DNA of 64,000 nucleotides from Pectobacterium aroidearum (GCF_015689195.1 NZ_CP065044.1:3038001-3102000), one strand, 5' to 3'; counted from the first letter of the stretch, positions 37,449 to 48,181 are shown. A program made the numbers and translations. Notes: generated by a model from the sequence alone, not told the origin.

Positions 37449-38168
37449 TTAGAACGGAGAAACATTGAGGAAGAACCGCTGTAACCAGCCCATGTTTTGC
37501 GCTTCGTTAATATAGCCATTGCCGACATATTCAATACGCGCATCCGCAACCTGGGTTGATGGCACCGAGTTATTACCACTAATGGTTCTCGGATTAACTA
37601 CCCCAGAGAAACGTATAAACTCTGTTCCCTGATTAATGGCAATTTGTTTTTCGCCAACGACCTGTAGGTTGCCATTGGCCAGCACTTGCCCCACAGTAAC
37701 GGTAATCGTGCCGCTGAACGTATTGTTGGCGTTAGCGCCACCTTTCCCGGTGAAATCATTTGTGCCTGTGGCATCTAATGCAGCACGGTTGTTACCCAGA
37801 GGTCCTTCGAGATAGCGTGGTGTCGTCGTCACACCAAACGTCGACGATCCATTACGAGCGGCATTAGCAGATGAACTTTTACTGGCGCTGACATTCTCCT
37901 GCAACACGATCGTCAATGTGTCGCCAATATTACGTGGGCGACGATCCTCAAACATCGGCTGGTAGCCATAATTCATCGGCTGCACAGTCTGGAAAATAGA
38001 ACCATTAGGGCCCGCTAACACTGGTGATGCAGGCTGGGCAGTTGTAGGCCCAGTGACAACTTTATCATGCGGAATATAGGCGCAACCGTTAAGTGCTAAC
38101 ATCGCGATCAATGCCAACAGACGGGGTCGGCGGAGTGGTTTGATAACCGACTTTGCATTTATTATCAC
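37449..38168 (-). CDS. flgH: L-ring lipoprotein FlgH
   Basis: 239 aa with a GTG start at 38168 (AAGG about 11 bases upstream). The lipobox LNGC places the lipidated Cys at about residue 29. The mature protein matches E. coli FlgH from [24 protein letters not shown] to [17 protein letters not shown]. Outer-membrane ring of the basal body. 175 bp separate it from flgG; I see no gene there. Confidence 0.95.
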   Translation of the reverse strand: MIINAKSVIKPLRRPRLLALIAMLALNGCAYIPHDKVVTGPTTAQPASPVLAGPNGSIFQTVQPMNYGYQPMFEDRRPRNIGDTLTIVLQENVSASKSSSANAARNGSSTFGVTTTPRYLEGPLGNNRAALDATGTNDFTGKGGANANNTFSGTITVTVGQVLANGNLQVVGEKQIAINQGTEFIRFSGVVNPRTISGNNSVPSTQVADARIEYVGNGYINEAQNMGWLQRFFLNVSPF

Positions 38169-38343
38169 TGCGGATATCGCCTTAAATTAATCTATTTCAC
38201 ATATTCACGGGGTAAATCAAAACCATATCGGCCCCACTTATCTGGTGCTTATGGCCATCATTACCCCGTTAAACACTGTCTACATTGCTAACATCAGACC
38301 ACCAGAGCACCCGCTCTCGTTCCTGAAAGTAGCGAGTTACCTA

Positions 38344-39126
38344 TTACAGCTGAGTCAATTTCTGCAACATTTGGTCAGAAGAAGAAATTGCCTTACTGTT
38401 GATTTCATAAGCACGCTGCGTCTGAATCATCGATACCAACTCTTCCGCCACATTGACGTTGGAGGTTTCGACATATTTCTGATACAGCAAGCCTGCGCCA
38501 TTCAAACCAGGGTTTGTTTCATTTGGCGCACCAGAGCTTGCGGTTTCCAGATACAGGTTCTCACCCATGCTCTCAAGGCCGCTATCATTAATGAAGGTCG
38601 TCAACGTCAGCTGGCCGATCTGGTTTGTTGCCGCCTGCCCTTGAACTTTAACGCTGACAATACCGTCACGGCCAATGTTCAGTTCTGTTGCATTCGCCGG
38701 AACAGTAATCGCGGGCTGAACCTGATAACCGCTGGACGTCACTAACTGACCGTTACCGTCAAGCTGGAAAGCACCGTCACGCGTATAAGCCGTTGTCCCA
38801 TCAGGCAGCTGAACCTGAAAGAAACCCTGTCCTTTAATGGCAACGTCTTTAGAATTACCGGTTTCGGAAAACGTCCCCTGAGTATGAATACGCTCCGTTG
38901 ATACCGGACGAACACCGGTGCCTAACTGCAAGCCGGACGGTAGCATCGTTTGTTCTGAAGACTGAGCGCCAGGCTGACGAACTGTTTGATACATCAAGTC
39001 TTCAAATACCGCACGCTGACGCTTGAAACCATTGGTGCTGACGTTTGCCAAGTTATTGGAAATAACGTCCATATTGGTTTGCTGAGCATTCAAGCCGGTT
39101 TTTGCAATCCACAAAGAACGGATCAT
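38344..39126 (-). CDS. flgG: Distal rod protein FlgG
   Basis: 260 aa, the E. coli length. N-terminal rod signature ([30 protein letters not shown]) and C-terminal helix ([26 protein letters not shown]). Builds the long distal rod across the periplasm. Confidence 0.98.
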   Translation of the reverse strand: MIRSLWIAKTGLNAQQTNMDVISNNLANVSTNGFKRQRAVFEDLMYQTVRQPGAQSSEQTMLPSGLQLGTGVRPVSTERIHTQGTFSETGNSKDVAIKGQGFFQVQLPDGTTAYTRDGAFQLDGNGQLVTSSGYQVQPAITVPANATELNIGRDGIVSVKVQGQAATNQIGQLTLTTFINDSGLESMGENLYLETASSGAPNETNPGLNGAGLLYQKYVETSNVNVAEELVSMIQTQRAYEINSKAISSSDQMLQKLTQL

Positions 39127-39153
39127 TTATTCACTCCTGTGCGCACTCGGCGC

Positions 39154-39909
39154 TTAACCCATTGCTAATATCTGATTAGCGCGTTGTGCATTATCGTCGA
39201 CGCTGCTAATGACTTTCATCTGCATTTCAAAGCGGCGAGCATTGGCAATCATATCGACCATAGTATCGACCGTGTTCACATTACTGCCTTCAATCACGCC
39301 CGGCATAATGCGCACGGTGGGATCGTTTTGCAGAACATTACCACGTTGTTGCTGAGCCTGTTGCGTCAAGCGGAATAAACCGTCATCAGACCGCTCAACT
39401 TCTTGTCCTGTAGCCTTAACGAGCTTCAAACGCCCCAACTGGGCAATCGTATTCGGTGGATCCCCAGGGTTAAGAGCAGAAATCGTACCGTCAGCAGAAA
39501 TACTGATCTGGGCCTGCGGCGGCACGTCAATCGGCCCACCGTCGCCCATCACTACACGCCCCTGGATAGTTAACTGCCCATCAGCGTTGATCTCCATATT
39601 ACCATTACGGGTGTACGCCTCACCGCCGTTAGCTGTTTGTACTGCCAGCCAACTCTCTTTCGGTAAGGCGACATCCATTGCACGGCCAGTATAATTCATC
39701 ACGCCTTCGGTCATATCAGCACCAGGCGTTGAAGCAACAACCAGCGTTCGGGTGGGCAGTGTCAACCCATTCACCGGCACAGCGCGCAGTGCAGAAAGCT
39801 GTGCCCGGAAACCCGGCGTTGAGGCGTTAGCCAAGTTGTTCGCAGTAATCGCCTGCTTTTCCAATGATTGGCTCGCGCCGCCCATTGCCGTATAAATCGC
39901 GTGATCCAT
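39154..39909 (-). CDS. flgF: Proximal rod protein FlgF
   Basis: 251 aa. Start MDHAIYTAMGGASQSLEKQAITANNLANASTPGF and end NARRFEMQMKVISSVDDNAQRANQI as in E. coli FlgF. Between flgE and flgG on the same transcript. Confidence 0.98.
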   Translation of the reverse strand: MDHAIYTAMGGASQSLEKQAITANNLANASTPGFRAQLSALRAVPVNGLTLPTRTLVVASTPGADMTEGVMNYTGRAMDVALPKESWLAVQTANGGEAYTRNGNMEINADGQLTIQGRVVMGDGGPIDVPPQAQISISADGTISALNPGDPPNTIAQLGRLKLVKATGQEVERSDDGLFRLTQQAQQQRGNVLQNDPTVRIMPGVIEGSNVNTVDTMVDMIANARRFEMQMKVISSVDDNAQRANQILAMG

Positions 39910-39930
39910 GCAATGTCCCCGTTAGGATAA

Positions 39931-41148
39931 TTAACGCAGGCTAACCAGCGTTTGCAGAATGGAATCCTGCGTTTTGATGGTTTGCGCATTCGACTGGTAG
40001 TTACGCTGCGCAACAATCATGTTGACCAGCTCTTTACTCAAATCAACGTTCGACATTTCGGTGGATTTACCCACTAGCTTACCCAAGTTTCCGCTCCCAG
40101 CGAGACCGACAACAGCCTGACCAGAGCTTGCCGTTTCAGACCACGCGTTATCGCCTTCAGGCGATAAACCTTCTGGGTTAGCAAAACCAGCCAGAAGAAT
40201 CTGACCCAGAGCCTGTTTCTGACCATTACTATAGCTACCCACGATAGTACCGTCGTCATTGATAGCATAACCAGTCAGCGATCCCGGGCCGAAACCATTC
40301 TGAGTTGGGCTCTTGTAGCTATATTCGGTATTTTGCTGCACGCTCCCCGTCAAATCGAGAGTGAACGTACCACCTGCCGCGCCATTCGTCCCAGTCATAT
40401 TGATAGTAAAAGGCGTATGAGCAGTGGCACCGGTGGAACTTAAAGCACCATTTGCTTCAAAATTCAGCGTTCCAGCATTTTGATAAGTAGCAGGGGTAAC
40501 TGCGTCATCTTTCGCATACGTCTGCCACGTATTATTCGCCGTTTTGACAAAATACAGCGTGTAGTTATGCACGTTACCCTGACCATCATAGGTTGTTAGT
40601 GCAGTCTTGCTGTTATAGGTACCTTCTCCACCAGGTGTTGTCGCCCAGGAGTTTGCTGGAACTGAGTCTGAAGATTTCAGGTTGGCTTTAATGGACGCAG
40701 TTGTCGTACGGTTCGCTAACATGTCGCCATCAGGAATCGTCAACGGAACGGGATCGGCACCCGTTTGAACAACTGGAGGCGTCCCCGCTACCGGGTAACC
40801 CGTCAGTTGCATACCTTGTGCGTTGACAATATTACGGCCGTTCAGCATGAATTGACCATTACGGCTGTAATAGACGGAACCGTTGGTATCCTGCAGACGG
40901 TAAAAACCACCGCCGCTAATCGCAATATCCAGGTCTCGTGAAGAGGAGGTGACGGTACCATTACCGAAATCCTGCAATACCGATGCAACCTTCACACCCA
41001 TACCCACTTTAGAGCCTGCAAACATATCGGCAAATGTGACAGTACCGGATTTAAAACCTACTGTTGCTGAGTTAGCGATGTTATTACCGATAACATCCAG
41101 GTTATTAGATGCCGCGTTTAAGCCACTGACCGCCTGAGAAAAACCCAT
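39931..41148 (-). CDS. flgE: Hook protein FlgE
   Basis: 405 aa (E. coli 402). MGFSQAVSGLNAASNNLDVIGNNIANSATVGFKSG at the start, variable outer domains in the middle, LVNMIVAQRNYQSNAQTIKTQDSILQTLVSLR at the end. Polymerises under the FlgD cap into the universal joint. Confidence 0.98.
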   Translation of the reverse strand: MGFSQAVSGLNAASNNLDVIGNNIANSATVGFKSGTVTFADMFAGSKVGMGVKVASVLQDFGNGTVTSSSRDLDIAISGGGFYRLQDTNGSVYYSRNGQFMLNGRNIVNAQGMQLTGYPVAGTPPVVQTGADPVPLTIPDGDMLANRTTTASIKANLKSSDSVPANSWATTPGGEGTYNSKTALTTYDGQGNVHNYTLYFVKTANNTWQTYAKDDAVTPATYQNAGTLNFEANGALSSTGATAHTPFTINMTGTNGAAGGTFTLDLTGSVQQNTEYSYKSPTQNGFGPGSLTGYAINDDGTIVGSYSNGQKQALGQILLAGFANPEGLSPEGDNAWSETASSGQAVVGLAGSGNLGKLVGKSTEMSNVDLSKELVNMIVAQRNYQSNAQTIKTQDSILQTLVSLR

Positions 41149-41223
41149 GTCGTTCTCCAGATGAATTGATTAAGTCATATTCCCGGTAATGCGTTTCACC
41201 GGAATACTGTGAAATTTATAGCG

Positions 41224-41898
41224 TTACAGAATCTGCCGGACATCGTCCATGGTGGCTCTGCCACGCAGTCCTAAATCCAGCAATGCACCGCTATCGCCGC
41301 GAACGACACTATTTACAACCGCATAGCTCAATGGCTGAACAACTTGCTGCGCGCCGCCCGTGCTGGCAGCGACAGTGAAGGTATAAGCACCATCAGGCGC
41401 AACCGTGCCATCAGAAAGCTTACTATCCCAGTTAAACGAGTGAACACCGGCAGAAAGCGTCCCCAGTTCGATCGTGCGAACGGCTTTACCAGTCGCATCA
41501 TTGACGGTGACAGTAACGACTTCTGCGGCTTTCTCCAGTTCCACACCAAAGGGGGTACTGGTTTCTTTACCCACAAGAATGTCTTTCCCAGGGATCATGA
41601 CACTATGACCAATCAGCGTCGTTGCCTGCATGGATTGGTTGTTATTGAGCTGGCCGGAAATAGAACCCAAGGTGGTATTCAGTTTTTCAATACCACTCAC
41701 TGTATTGAGCTGAGCAAGCTGGCTAACAAGCTGATCGTTGCTCATCGGATTCGTTGGATCCTGATTCTTCAACTGCGCAACCAAAAGCGTCAGAAACTGA
41801 TTCTGTAGGTCGGCACTACTATTTTTCTCTACCGCCGTTGTCGACGAGACACTCGATGTACTCTGTGCCGAGGAAGTATCATTAATAGTTACAGACAT
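41224..41898 (-). CDS. flgD: Hook-cap scaffold FlgD
   Basis: 224 aa. An N-terminal Ser-rich disordered part is followed by the FlgD motif (FLTLLVAQLKNQDPTNPMSNDQLVSQLAQL, about 36-65). C-terminal Ig-like and tudor-like domains follow (FNWDSKLSDGTVAPDGAYTF). Discarded when the hook is complete. Confidence 0.97.
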   Translation of the reverse strand: MSVTINDTSSAQSTSSVSSTTAVEKNSSADLQNQFLTLLVAQLKNQDPTNPMSNDQLVSQLAQLNTVSGIEKLNTTLGSISGQLNNNQSMQATTLIGHSVMIPGKDILVGKETSTPFGVELEKAAEVVTVTVNDATGKAVRTIELGTLSAGVHSFNWDSKLSDGTVAPDGAYTFTVAASTGGAQQVVQPLSYAVVNSVVRGDSGALLDLGLRGRATMDDVRQIL

Positions 41899-41913
41899 TT
41901 ATTCGTCTCCCGA

Positions 41914-42318
41914 TTATTGCCCGATCGTTAACGTCTTCAGCATCATCGATTTTGTCGTATTCAAAACTTCGACGTTTGCCTGATAGCTGCGTGATGCAGA
42001 AATGGTGTTTACCATCTCAGCCACTGGGTCAACATTCGGCATGCGAACGTATCCCTGTCCATCAGCCAGCGGATTGCCCGGTTCGTAAACCAGACGTGCA
42101 GGTGACGGGTCTTCGATAACATTAGCAACGCGCACGCCGCCAGTTGACTGCCCCGGGGCCGCATTCACTTCGAATACAACCTGCTTGGCGCGATAAGGTT
42201 CGCCATCAGGGCCCGTCACGCTGTCTGCGTTAGCCAGGTTACTGGCGCTCACATTCAGACGCTGAGATTGCGCAGAGAGCGCTGAGCCTGAAATTTCGAA
42301 TATATTTAATAACGACAT
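41914..42318 (-). CDS. flgC: Proximal rod protein FlgC
   Basis: 134 aa, the E. coli length. [33 protein letters not shown] at the start and [33 protein letters not shown] at the end. Confidence 0.98.
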   Translation of the reverse strand: MSLLNIFEISGSALSAQSQRLNVSASNLANADSVTGPDGEPYRAKQVVFEVNAAPGQSTGGVRVANVIEDPSPARLVYEPGNPLADGQGYVRMPNVDPVAEMVNTISASRSYQANVEVLNTTKSMMLKTLTIGQ

Positions 42319-42346
42319 GAATCTTTACCTTCTCATCGCGCTACGA

Positions 42347-42763
42347 TCACGAACCTGACTGCAAGACCGACATCATGCCTTTAATCTGCCCGCCCAGAAC
42401 GGTCAGGCTGGTTTGATATTTCAGGCTATTATCGGCAAAATTAGTGCGTTCCCGGTCCATATCGACCGTATTACCGTCCAATGCAGGCTGATCGGGTACG
42501 CGATAGAGCAAATCAAGTTCCGGCGGCTGAAAATTCTGTGCCGGTATATGCCGTACAGATGTGGTTTTCAGCGCGATACCTGTACCGTTCACCCGCCCTT
42601 GCTCCATCGTTTTACTGAGCTGGCTGGCAAAGTCGATATCCCTGGCCTGATAGCCTGGCGTATCCGCATTAGCAATATTCGCGGCCAGAATTTCCTGCCG
42701 CTGGGCACGCAAGTTCAACGCTTCCTGCTGGAACCGCAACGAGGCGTCTAATTTATCAAGCAT
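42347..42763 (-). CDS. flgB: Proximal rod protein FlgB
   Basis: 138 aa, the E. coli length. [42 protein letters not shown] opens the protein. First gene of the flgBCDEFGHIJ unit. Divergent from flgA across 165 bp that must hold both class 2 promoters. Confidence 0.98.
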   Translation of the reverse strand: MLDKLDASLRFQQEALNLRAQRQEILAANIANADTPGYQARDIDFASQLSKTMEQGRVNGTGIALKTTSVRHIPAQNFQPPELDLLYRVPDQPALDGNTVDMDRERTNFADNSLKYQTSLTVLGGQIKGMMSVLQSGS

Positions 42764-42928
42764 GCTCCCTCCGCAAGTTAGAATTTGGAGTGGGTAGGAT
42801 AATTCTCATTATGGCTATGTCATCGAACGAATAGGCACCAAATGCAGCGCTATTTATTGCCTTAACCTTGCGCTGACATCGTTACACTTATTGCCCGACA
42901 TAATCGGAATCAGGAGCGCTGAACTGGA

Positions 42929-43597
42929 ATGAAAACAATATATTATTACCTTTGTCTGGCGACATCCTGTTTTTTTACCCTATGCGCTCCTGTCAATGCC
43001 AATGACCTTCCCGCGCAAATCAATCAATTCTTTGCATCACGCTTTCAGGGAAGCCCAAATACCGTTAACGTTGTGATAAAATCGCCGGAATCACAGTGGC
43101 CACAGTGCGAAGCGCCCCAAATCACGCTGCCCGGGAATACGAAAATGTGGGGTAATGTGAGCCTGTCCATACGTTGTGGACAACAGCGCCGCTTCATTCA
43201 AACTGAAGTGCAGGTAACAGGGAACTATGTCACCAGTTCACGGCCGATAAACCGTGGAACAACGCTGACAGAAAAAGACATTAGTTTGACCAAAGGCAGG
43301 CTCGATTTATTACCGCTGCGCCCTATACTGACGTTACAAGGCGCACAGGGTGCAGTCCTTTTACGCGATCTCACTCCGGGCCAGGTTATTACCGCTTCTA
43401 TGATCAGGCGTGCATGGGTCGTCAAGGCTGGTCAGTCGGTGCAGATTATTGCCCAGGGAGAAGGTTTCACGATTAATGGCGAAGGAAAAGCCATGAACAA
43501 CGCGGCAGTTGGGCAAGCAGTCAGAGTTAGAACGGCAAATGGACAAATAATCAGCGGAATCACAAACGAAGATGGGATTATTCTGATCTCACAGTAA
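42929..43597 (+). CDS. flgA: P-ring assembly chaperone FlgA
   Basis: 222 aa. Signal peptide at about 1-24 (ending CAPVNAND), then SAF-like domains (RGTTLTEKDISLTKGRL and LLRDLTPGQVITASMIRRAWVVKAGQ). Periplasmic chaperone for FlgI. Followed by flgMN on the same strand. Confidence 0.96.
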   Translation: MKTIYYYLCLATSCFFTLCAPVNANDLPAQINQFFASRFQGSPNTVNVVIKSPESQWPQCEAPQITLPGNTKMWGNVSLSIRCGQQRRFIQTEVQVTGNYVTSSRPINRGTTLTEKDISLTKGRLDLLPLRPILTLQGAQGAVLLRDLTPGQVITASMIRRAWVVKAGQSVQIIAQGEGFTINGEGKAMNNAAVGQAVRVRTANGQIISGITNEDGIILISQ

Positions 43598-43602
43598 TTA
43601 AT

Positions 43603-43629
43603 TAAAGATTTGCTCATGTTTGCCGATGA
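43603..43629 (+). promoter_or_regulatory. flgM: Sigma-28 promoter of flgMN
   Basis: TAAAGATT-N11-GCCGATGA: 7/8 in both boxes with exact spacing, 110 bp upstream of flgM. It matches the class 3 promoter that lets flgM be made late in addition to read-through from flgA. Confidence 0.9.
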
Positions 43630-43738
43630 TAGTTACAGAGTCATTACTGACGACGTTTTAAAATTGAACACCAATGTGATGAAGATTCTGTAACACATTG
43701 ATGATTAACTTTTTATCCTCAAATTAGAGGGATGTATT

Positions 43739-44035
43739 ATGAGTATTGATCGCACCCAGTCACTGAAGCCGGTCAGTCAAGTGCAACAACGCGAGTCTGG
43801 CGATATCGCTAAAACCAAACGCAAACAGGCTGAGGCTCAGTCTGAAGTCAGCGCAACACAGGTAAAACTGAGCGACGCGCAGGCAAAATTGATGCAGCCT
43901 GGTACGCAGGACATCGACATGAACCGTGTTGAAACGCTGAAGCAGGCAATTCGTGATGGCTCACTTAAAATTGATGCCGGAAAGATCGCGGATGCATTGC
44001 TGAAAGAAACACAGGATTTTTTAGCAGGTAAGTAA
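43739..44035 (+). CDS. flgM: Anti-sigma-28 factor FlgM
   Basis: 98 aa (E. coli 97). MSIDRTQSLKPVSQVQQRE at the start; C-terminal FliA-binding helices (VETLKQAIRDGSLKIDAGKIADALLKETQDFL). Holds FliA until it is exported through the finished hook. AGAGG precedes the ATG. Confidence 0.98.
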   Translation: MSIDRTQSLKPVSQVQQRESGDIAKTKRKQAEAQSEVSATQVKLSDAQAKLMQPGTQDIDMNRVETLKQAIRDGSLKIDAGKIADALLKETQDFLAGK

Positions 44036-44040
44036 TATCT

Positions 44041-44478
44041 ATGGAAAATCTGCAATCGATTCTGGAGCAACTGCTGCATAACCTGCGTGAGCTTGATGCT
44101 GTCATGTCTGACGAGCAAACGTTACTTTGCGCAGGGCATATCAATAGTATTGCTCTACAACAGGTGACGGAGAAAAAAACCTCTTTGCTGGCAACGATGC
44201 AGCATTTGGAAACTCGACGTCATGACATCGAATCAACGCTTAAGCTACAAGCACCTTATGATGGTATTGAAAAGTTGTCTGCTTACTGGCAGCAGGTTCA
44301 AGAGCTAACCAGACGCTTGAACGATCAGAATAAGCACAATGGTCTTCTGCTGAGTCGGCATATTGCCTATACCAATGAAGCCATCAATATACTGAAGCCT
44401 CGTCATGGTCAGGGATTGTATGGTCCTGATGGTCAGTCGAAAGGTGTAACAGTGGGCGGTAGAAAAATCACGTTCTAA
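44041..44478 (+). CDS. flgN: FlgK/FlgL export chaperone FlgN
   Basis: 145 aa, helical coiled coil (MENLQSILEQLLHNLRELDAVMSDE, GLLLSRHIAYTNEAINILKP, end YGPDGQSKG). Type III chaperone for FlgK and FlgL. Five bases after flgM. Confidence 0.96.
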   Translation: MENLQSILEQLLHNLRELDAVMSDEQTLLCAGHINSIALQQVTEKKTSLLATMQHLETRRHDIESTLKLQAPYDGIEKLSAYWQQVQELTRRLNDQNKHNGLLLSRHIAYTNEAINILKPRHGQGLYGPDGQSKGVTVGGRKITF

Positions 44479-44506
44479 AAGTCTCTGTATTTCAGCAGAG
44501 ACTTTT
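44477..44506. terminator. Terminator after flgN, probably bidirectional
   Basis: A perfect 11-bp stem AAAAGTCTCTG/CAGAGACTTTT with an 8-nt loop; A and T runs flank it, so it can serve flgMN and convergent flhE. Confidence 0.88.
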
Positions 44507-44536
44507 CATCATTTAAAACTGCTACTTTTTTAAAAA

Positions 44537-44956
44537 CTACTTATAGTTCACCGCGATATCTATCGTGCGAACGCTGAATGTATGATTTATACGTCCATTT
44601 CCTGCAATGTAGTAGACAAAGCGAAACTCATTGTTAGCCGCCAGTCCCTCAAATGCCTGAGTTTGTCCGTCACCACTTCCGCCTAAGTCAACACAACGCT
44701 GCGGTGTTTGTGAACAGAGCTTAACCGCAAGCCCTGTCGGTATCTCTGAATCAATAAGATGCCGCCAATATATTGTTGTGATAGTTTCCTCTGGCTTAAC
44801 GGCAATGTTAGGCGTGAAAGCCGACGTGGTAACCATTTCACCACGGTAATCCAGCTTTATTCCGGCCATACTTCCGTTCCAACTGCCAGGTGTCGCAATA
44901 GCATAGAACGGAAGCGCCAGCACGGCGACCGACAAAAAACGCATCACCGTCCTCAT
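44537..44956 (-). CDS. flhE: Flagellar protein FlhE
   Basis: A 139-aa periplasmic protein with a signal peptide (about 1-22, LSVAVLALPFYAIATPG). It has family features GSWNGSMAGIKLDYRGE, a Cys pair (CSQTPQRC) and the end SVRTIDIAVNYK. FlhE is present in many enterobacteria; its loss causes proton leak through the export gate in Salmonella. The ATG overlaps the flhA stop by 4 bp; a second Met lies four codons in. Confidence 0.92.
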   Translation of the reverse strand: MRTVMRFLSVAVLALPFYAIATPGSWNGSMAGIKLDYRGEMVTTSAFTPNIAVKPEETITTIYWRHLIDSEIPTGLAVKLCSQTPQRCVDLGGSGDGQTQAFEGLAANNEFRFVYYIAGNGRINHTFSVRTIDIAVNYK

Positions 44957-47037
44957 TTCTGGGCTTCCCCTATAATCGATGTCATACGGATCTGGCGATG
45001 ATCGCTGATTTCCAAATTAGACAGCACCGCCATGTTTGGCAGGCTGCGATGCAGGAAGCGGGCGAGCAAAGCGCGTAAGGCATGGTTCACAAGCAGAACC
45101 GGTGGAGCACCTAGCATCTCCTGCCGCTGTAACGCTTGTTTCGCCTGTTCGAGCAGGCGATCGGCAAGCCCAGGCTCAAGGCCACCGCCCCCCTGAAGTG
45201 CCTGTAACAGAAGGCGTTCCAACGATCCTTCAAGGCCTATAACCTGAAGTTCGCTGTCTCCCGGGAACCACTGCTGAGTGATAGCACGTCCCAGAGCCAC
45301 CCTCACTACCGTGGTGAGTTCATAAGGATCCGGTTGAACAGGCGCATGTTCAGCCAATGTCTCCATGATGGTACGCATATCCCTGATAGATACTCTCTCG
45401 CTAAGCAGATTTTGCAAGACCTTGTGCAAAGTTGTTAGCGTCACGACACCAGGAATGAAATCTTCTGTCAGTTTTGGCATTTCCTGCGCAACGCGGTCCA
45501 TCAATTGCTGCGCTTCTTGTCTTCCAAACAACTCACTGGCATGTAATGCAATTAAGTGGTTCAAATGTGTTGCCACCACCGTACTGGCCTCTACGACCGT
45601 AAACCCTTGAGCTTGGGCCTGTTCTTTCAGGGCATTATCAATCCAGACTGCCGGCAACCCAAACGCAGGGTCTTGCGTGATATCACCAGACAAAGAACCA
45701 ACCGCATTGCCGGGGTTGATCGCCATCCAACGTCCAGGATGAGCTTCACCGCTACCAACCTCAACACCTTTCATCAATATGCGATAGCTGGCAGGCTGAA
45801 GCTCCAAATTATCCCGGATATGAACCACCGGCGGTAAATACCCCATTTCCTGAGCAAATTTCTTCCTGATACTACGAATCCTACCCAGCAGTTCGCCATC
45901 TTGCTGTGCGTCGACCATTGGAATCAAGCGATAACCCACTTCCATACCTAGCGGGTCTTCAAGCTGTACATCAGACCAGCTGGCTTCAATGACCTGATGT
46001 TTCTCCATTGCTGCGGGTGTTGGCTGCAATACAGGTTCTTTTTGCTGCTCACCGCGCATCCACCAGGCTAGCCCTAACAAAGATGCCGTGAATAACAGAA
46101 AGACAAAATTAGGCATACCGGGAACCAAGCCAATAAGCCCGATAACCGCCGCACTCAGTACCATAACCCGTGGATTGTTGAACAACTGCGTGACCATCTG
46201 TTGGCCAACATCCTGATCGGTACTCACACGAGTAACAATAACACCCGCTGCGGTAGAAATAATCAGAGCAGGAATCTGGGCAACCAGGCCGTCACCGATG
46301 GTAAGTAGCGTATAGCTTTCCGCGGCCTGCCCTACCGGCATGTTGTGCTGTACAACACCGACGATCAACCCACCAACAATATTGATGACCATGATAATCA
46401 ATCCGGCGATAGCATCACCGCGCACGAACTTACTGGCACCATCCATTGAACCGTAAAAATCTGATTCCTGCGTCACCTCAGCACGGCGTTTTTTCGCCTC
46501 TTCTTCACCAATTATCCCAGCATTAAGATCAGCATCGATCGCCATCTGCTTACCTGGCATACCGTCCAGTACAAAACGCGCGCCGACTTCGGCGATACGT
46601 CCGGCACCTTTGGTGATAACCATGAAGTTGATTAAGACAAGAATGATAAAGACCACAATACCTATGGCAAAATTTCCGCCAACCAGAAAGTGGCCAAATG
46701 CTTCAACGACCTTACCGGCAGCAGCGGTGCCCGTATGGCCTTCCAGTAAAATAATACGGGTAGACGCGACGTTGAGTGACAAACGCAGCAACGTAGAAAA
46801 CAGCAGGATCGTAGGGAATGCCGCAAATTCCAGCGTCCGCTGCGTGAACATCGCAACCAGCAATACCATGATTGACAGTGCGATGTTAAAGGTAAATAGC
46901 AGATCCAGGATAAATGGCGGCAGCGGCAATACCATCATGGAAAGTATCAGCAGGATCAGTATAGGTCCGGCTAATATTTGCCATTGGGTACCTTTCATAT
47001 TACTCGGTAAACGAAGCAAAGAGGCCAAATTAGCCAT
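44953..47037 (-). CDS. flhA: Export-gate protein FlhA
   Basis: 694 aa from the ATG at 47037 (MANLASLLRLPSNMKGTQWQILAGP), colinear with E. coli (692). The open frame adds 11 residues upstream that lie inside flhB. About eight TM segments span residues 20-325, and the FHIPEP signature is seen in GRIAEVGARFVLDGMPGKQMAIDADL. The cytoplasmic domain (about 350-694) forms the nonamer that takes up chaperone-substrate pairs. Overlaps flhB by 8 bp. Confidence 0.98.
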   Translation of the reverse strand: MANLASLLRLPSNMKGTQWQILAGPILILLILSMMVLPLPPFILDLLFTFNIALSIMVLLVAMFTQRTLEFAAFPTILLFSTLLRLSLNVASTRIILLEGHTGTAAAGKVVEAFGHFLVGGNFAIGIVVFIILVLINFMVITKGAGRIAEVGARFVLDGMPGKQMAIDADLNAGIIGEEEAKKRRAEVTQESDFYGSMDGASKFVRGDAIAGLIIMVINIVGGLIVGVVQHNMPVGQAAESYTLLTIGDGLVAQIPALIISTAAGVIVTRVSTDQDVGQQMVTQLFNNPRVMVLSAAVIGLIGLVPGMPNFVFLLFTASLLGLAWWMRGEQQKEPVLQPTPAAMEKHQVIEASWSDVQLEDPLGMEVGYRLIPMVDAQQDGELLGRIRSIRKKFAQEMGYLPPVVHIRDNLELQPASYRILMKGVEVGSGEAHPGRWMAINPGNAVGSLSGDITQDPAFGLPAVWIDNALKEQAQAQGFTVVEASTVVATHLNHLIALHASELFGRQEAQQLMDRVAQEMPKLTEDFIPGVVTLTTLHKVLQNLLSERVSIRDMRTIMETLAEHAPVQPDPYELTTVVRVALGRAITQQWFPGDSELQVIGLEGSLERLLLQALQGGGGLEPGLADRLLEQAKQALQRQEMLGAPPVLLVNHALRALLARFLHRSLPNMAVLSNLEISDHRQIRMTSIIGEAQK

Positions 47038-48181
47038 CAGTAGTATTCTCTTTAGCAAAATCCAGTGCATCAGGCACTGGCAAATGTTTCGGTTTTCTAG
47101 GAATTAATCCACCTTCGCGCTTCCAGCGTTTCAGTTGATAAACCCAAGCTAAGACTTCTGCAACAGCCGCATACAACGCAGCGGGAATGTGCTCTCCGAT
47201 CTCTGAATGACGAAATAGCGCTCGAGCCAACGGGGGCGCTTCTAAAATAGGGACGCGATGCTCGGTCCCCAACTCACGAATACGCAAAGCGATCTCTCCC
47301 GCACCTTTAGCCAACACTTTCGGTGCATTCATTTTTTTCTCATCATAACGTAATGCTACCGCATAATGCGTCGGGTTAGTGACTATCACATCAGCCTTAG
47401 GAACATCAGCCATCATTCTACGCTGAGCAATTGCTCTCTGCTGCTGACGAATACGGCCTTTAACATGAGGATCGCCTTCACTCTGTTTATGCTCGTCCCG
47501 AATTTCCTGCTTGCTCATCCGTAATTTTTTGATGTGGCTCCAGACTTGCCAAAACACATCAAAAGCGACCATCGGAATCAGGCCCATGATGATGAGAAAG
47601 CCACACATTACGGCCAACTCTAACGCATCACCTAACGCCGCAATCGGCGATTCGGATATTAAATGCAATATTTTTGGCCAGTTATGAATCAAGAACAGCG
47701 TACTAATGATCCCAACCATGACTGATTTTAATATTGCTTTAAAAAGCTCAGCCAGTGATTGAGCAGAAAACAACCGCTTCAGTCCAGAGATAGGATCTAA
47801 TTTTTTAAAATTAACTTTTAATGATTTGGTACTAAATAGTACCCCGCCGAGCAGCAAAGGCGCAGACAGTGCCACCAACACAGCCCCAAACATAATGGGT
47901 ATTAACGCCGACGCAGCCTGACGCAGTAATGAGCCAACATGCCGTAGCATTTGGGTGTCATCACCGATCGTTGCGTAATCAAAATTTAACGACTGTGAGA
48001 CAATTCTGGCCAATCGGCCAGCCATAGCATCGCCACCTATCCACAGAATAGCCAATCCTGCGACCATCATCAGAACAGAAGTCAGCTCTCGAGATCGTGG
48101 GATCTGGCCTTCTTCACGCGCCTTTTCCTCCTTTTGGGGAGTGGGGGCTTCTGTTTTTTCTAGATCGCTATCATCAGCCAC
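47030..48181 (-). CDS. flhB: Export-gate switch protein FlhB
   Basis: 383 aa. Four TM segments (about 34-215) and a cytoplasmic domain with the self-cleavage motif N269-P270-T271-H272, numbered as in Salmonella. FliK acts on it to change export specificity. First gene of flhBAE; its promoter must lie in the 242-bp gap to cheZ. Confidence 0.98.
   Translation of the reverse strand: MADDSDLEKTEAPTPQKEEKAREEGQIPRSRELTSVLMMVAGLAILWIGGDAMAGRLARIVSQSLNFDYATIGDDTQMLRHVGSLLRQAASALIPIMFGAVLVALSAPLLLGGVLFSTKSLKVNFKKLDPISGLKRLFSAQSLAELFKAILKSVMVGIISTLFLIHNWPKILHLISESPIAALGDALELAVMCGFLIIMGLIPMVAFDVFWQVWSHIKKLRMSKQEIRDEHKQSEGDPHVKGRIRQQQRAIAQRRMMADVPKADVIVTNPTHYAVALRYDEKKMNAPKVLAKGAGEIALRIRELGTEHRVPILEAPPLARALFRHSEIGEHIPAALYAAVAEVLAWVYQLKRWKREGGLIPRKPKHLPVPDALDFAKENTTDG

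Noticed and set aside
37433-37579. N-terminal extension of FlgI
   Set aside because: It overlaps flgH coding sequence and would bury the clear signal peptide that begins at 37432.
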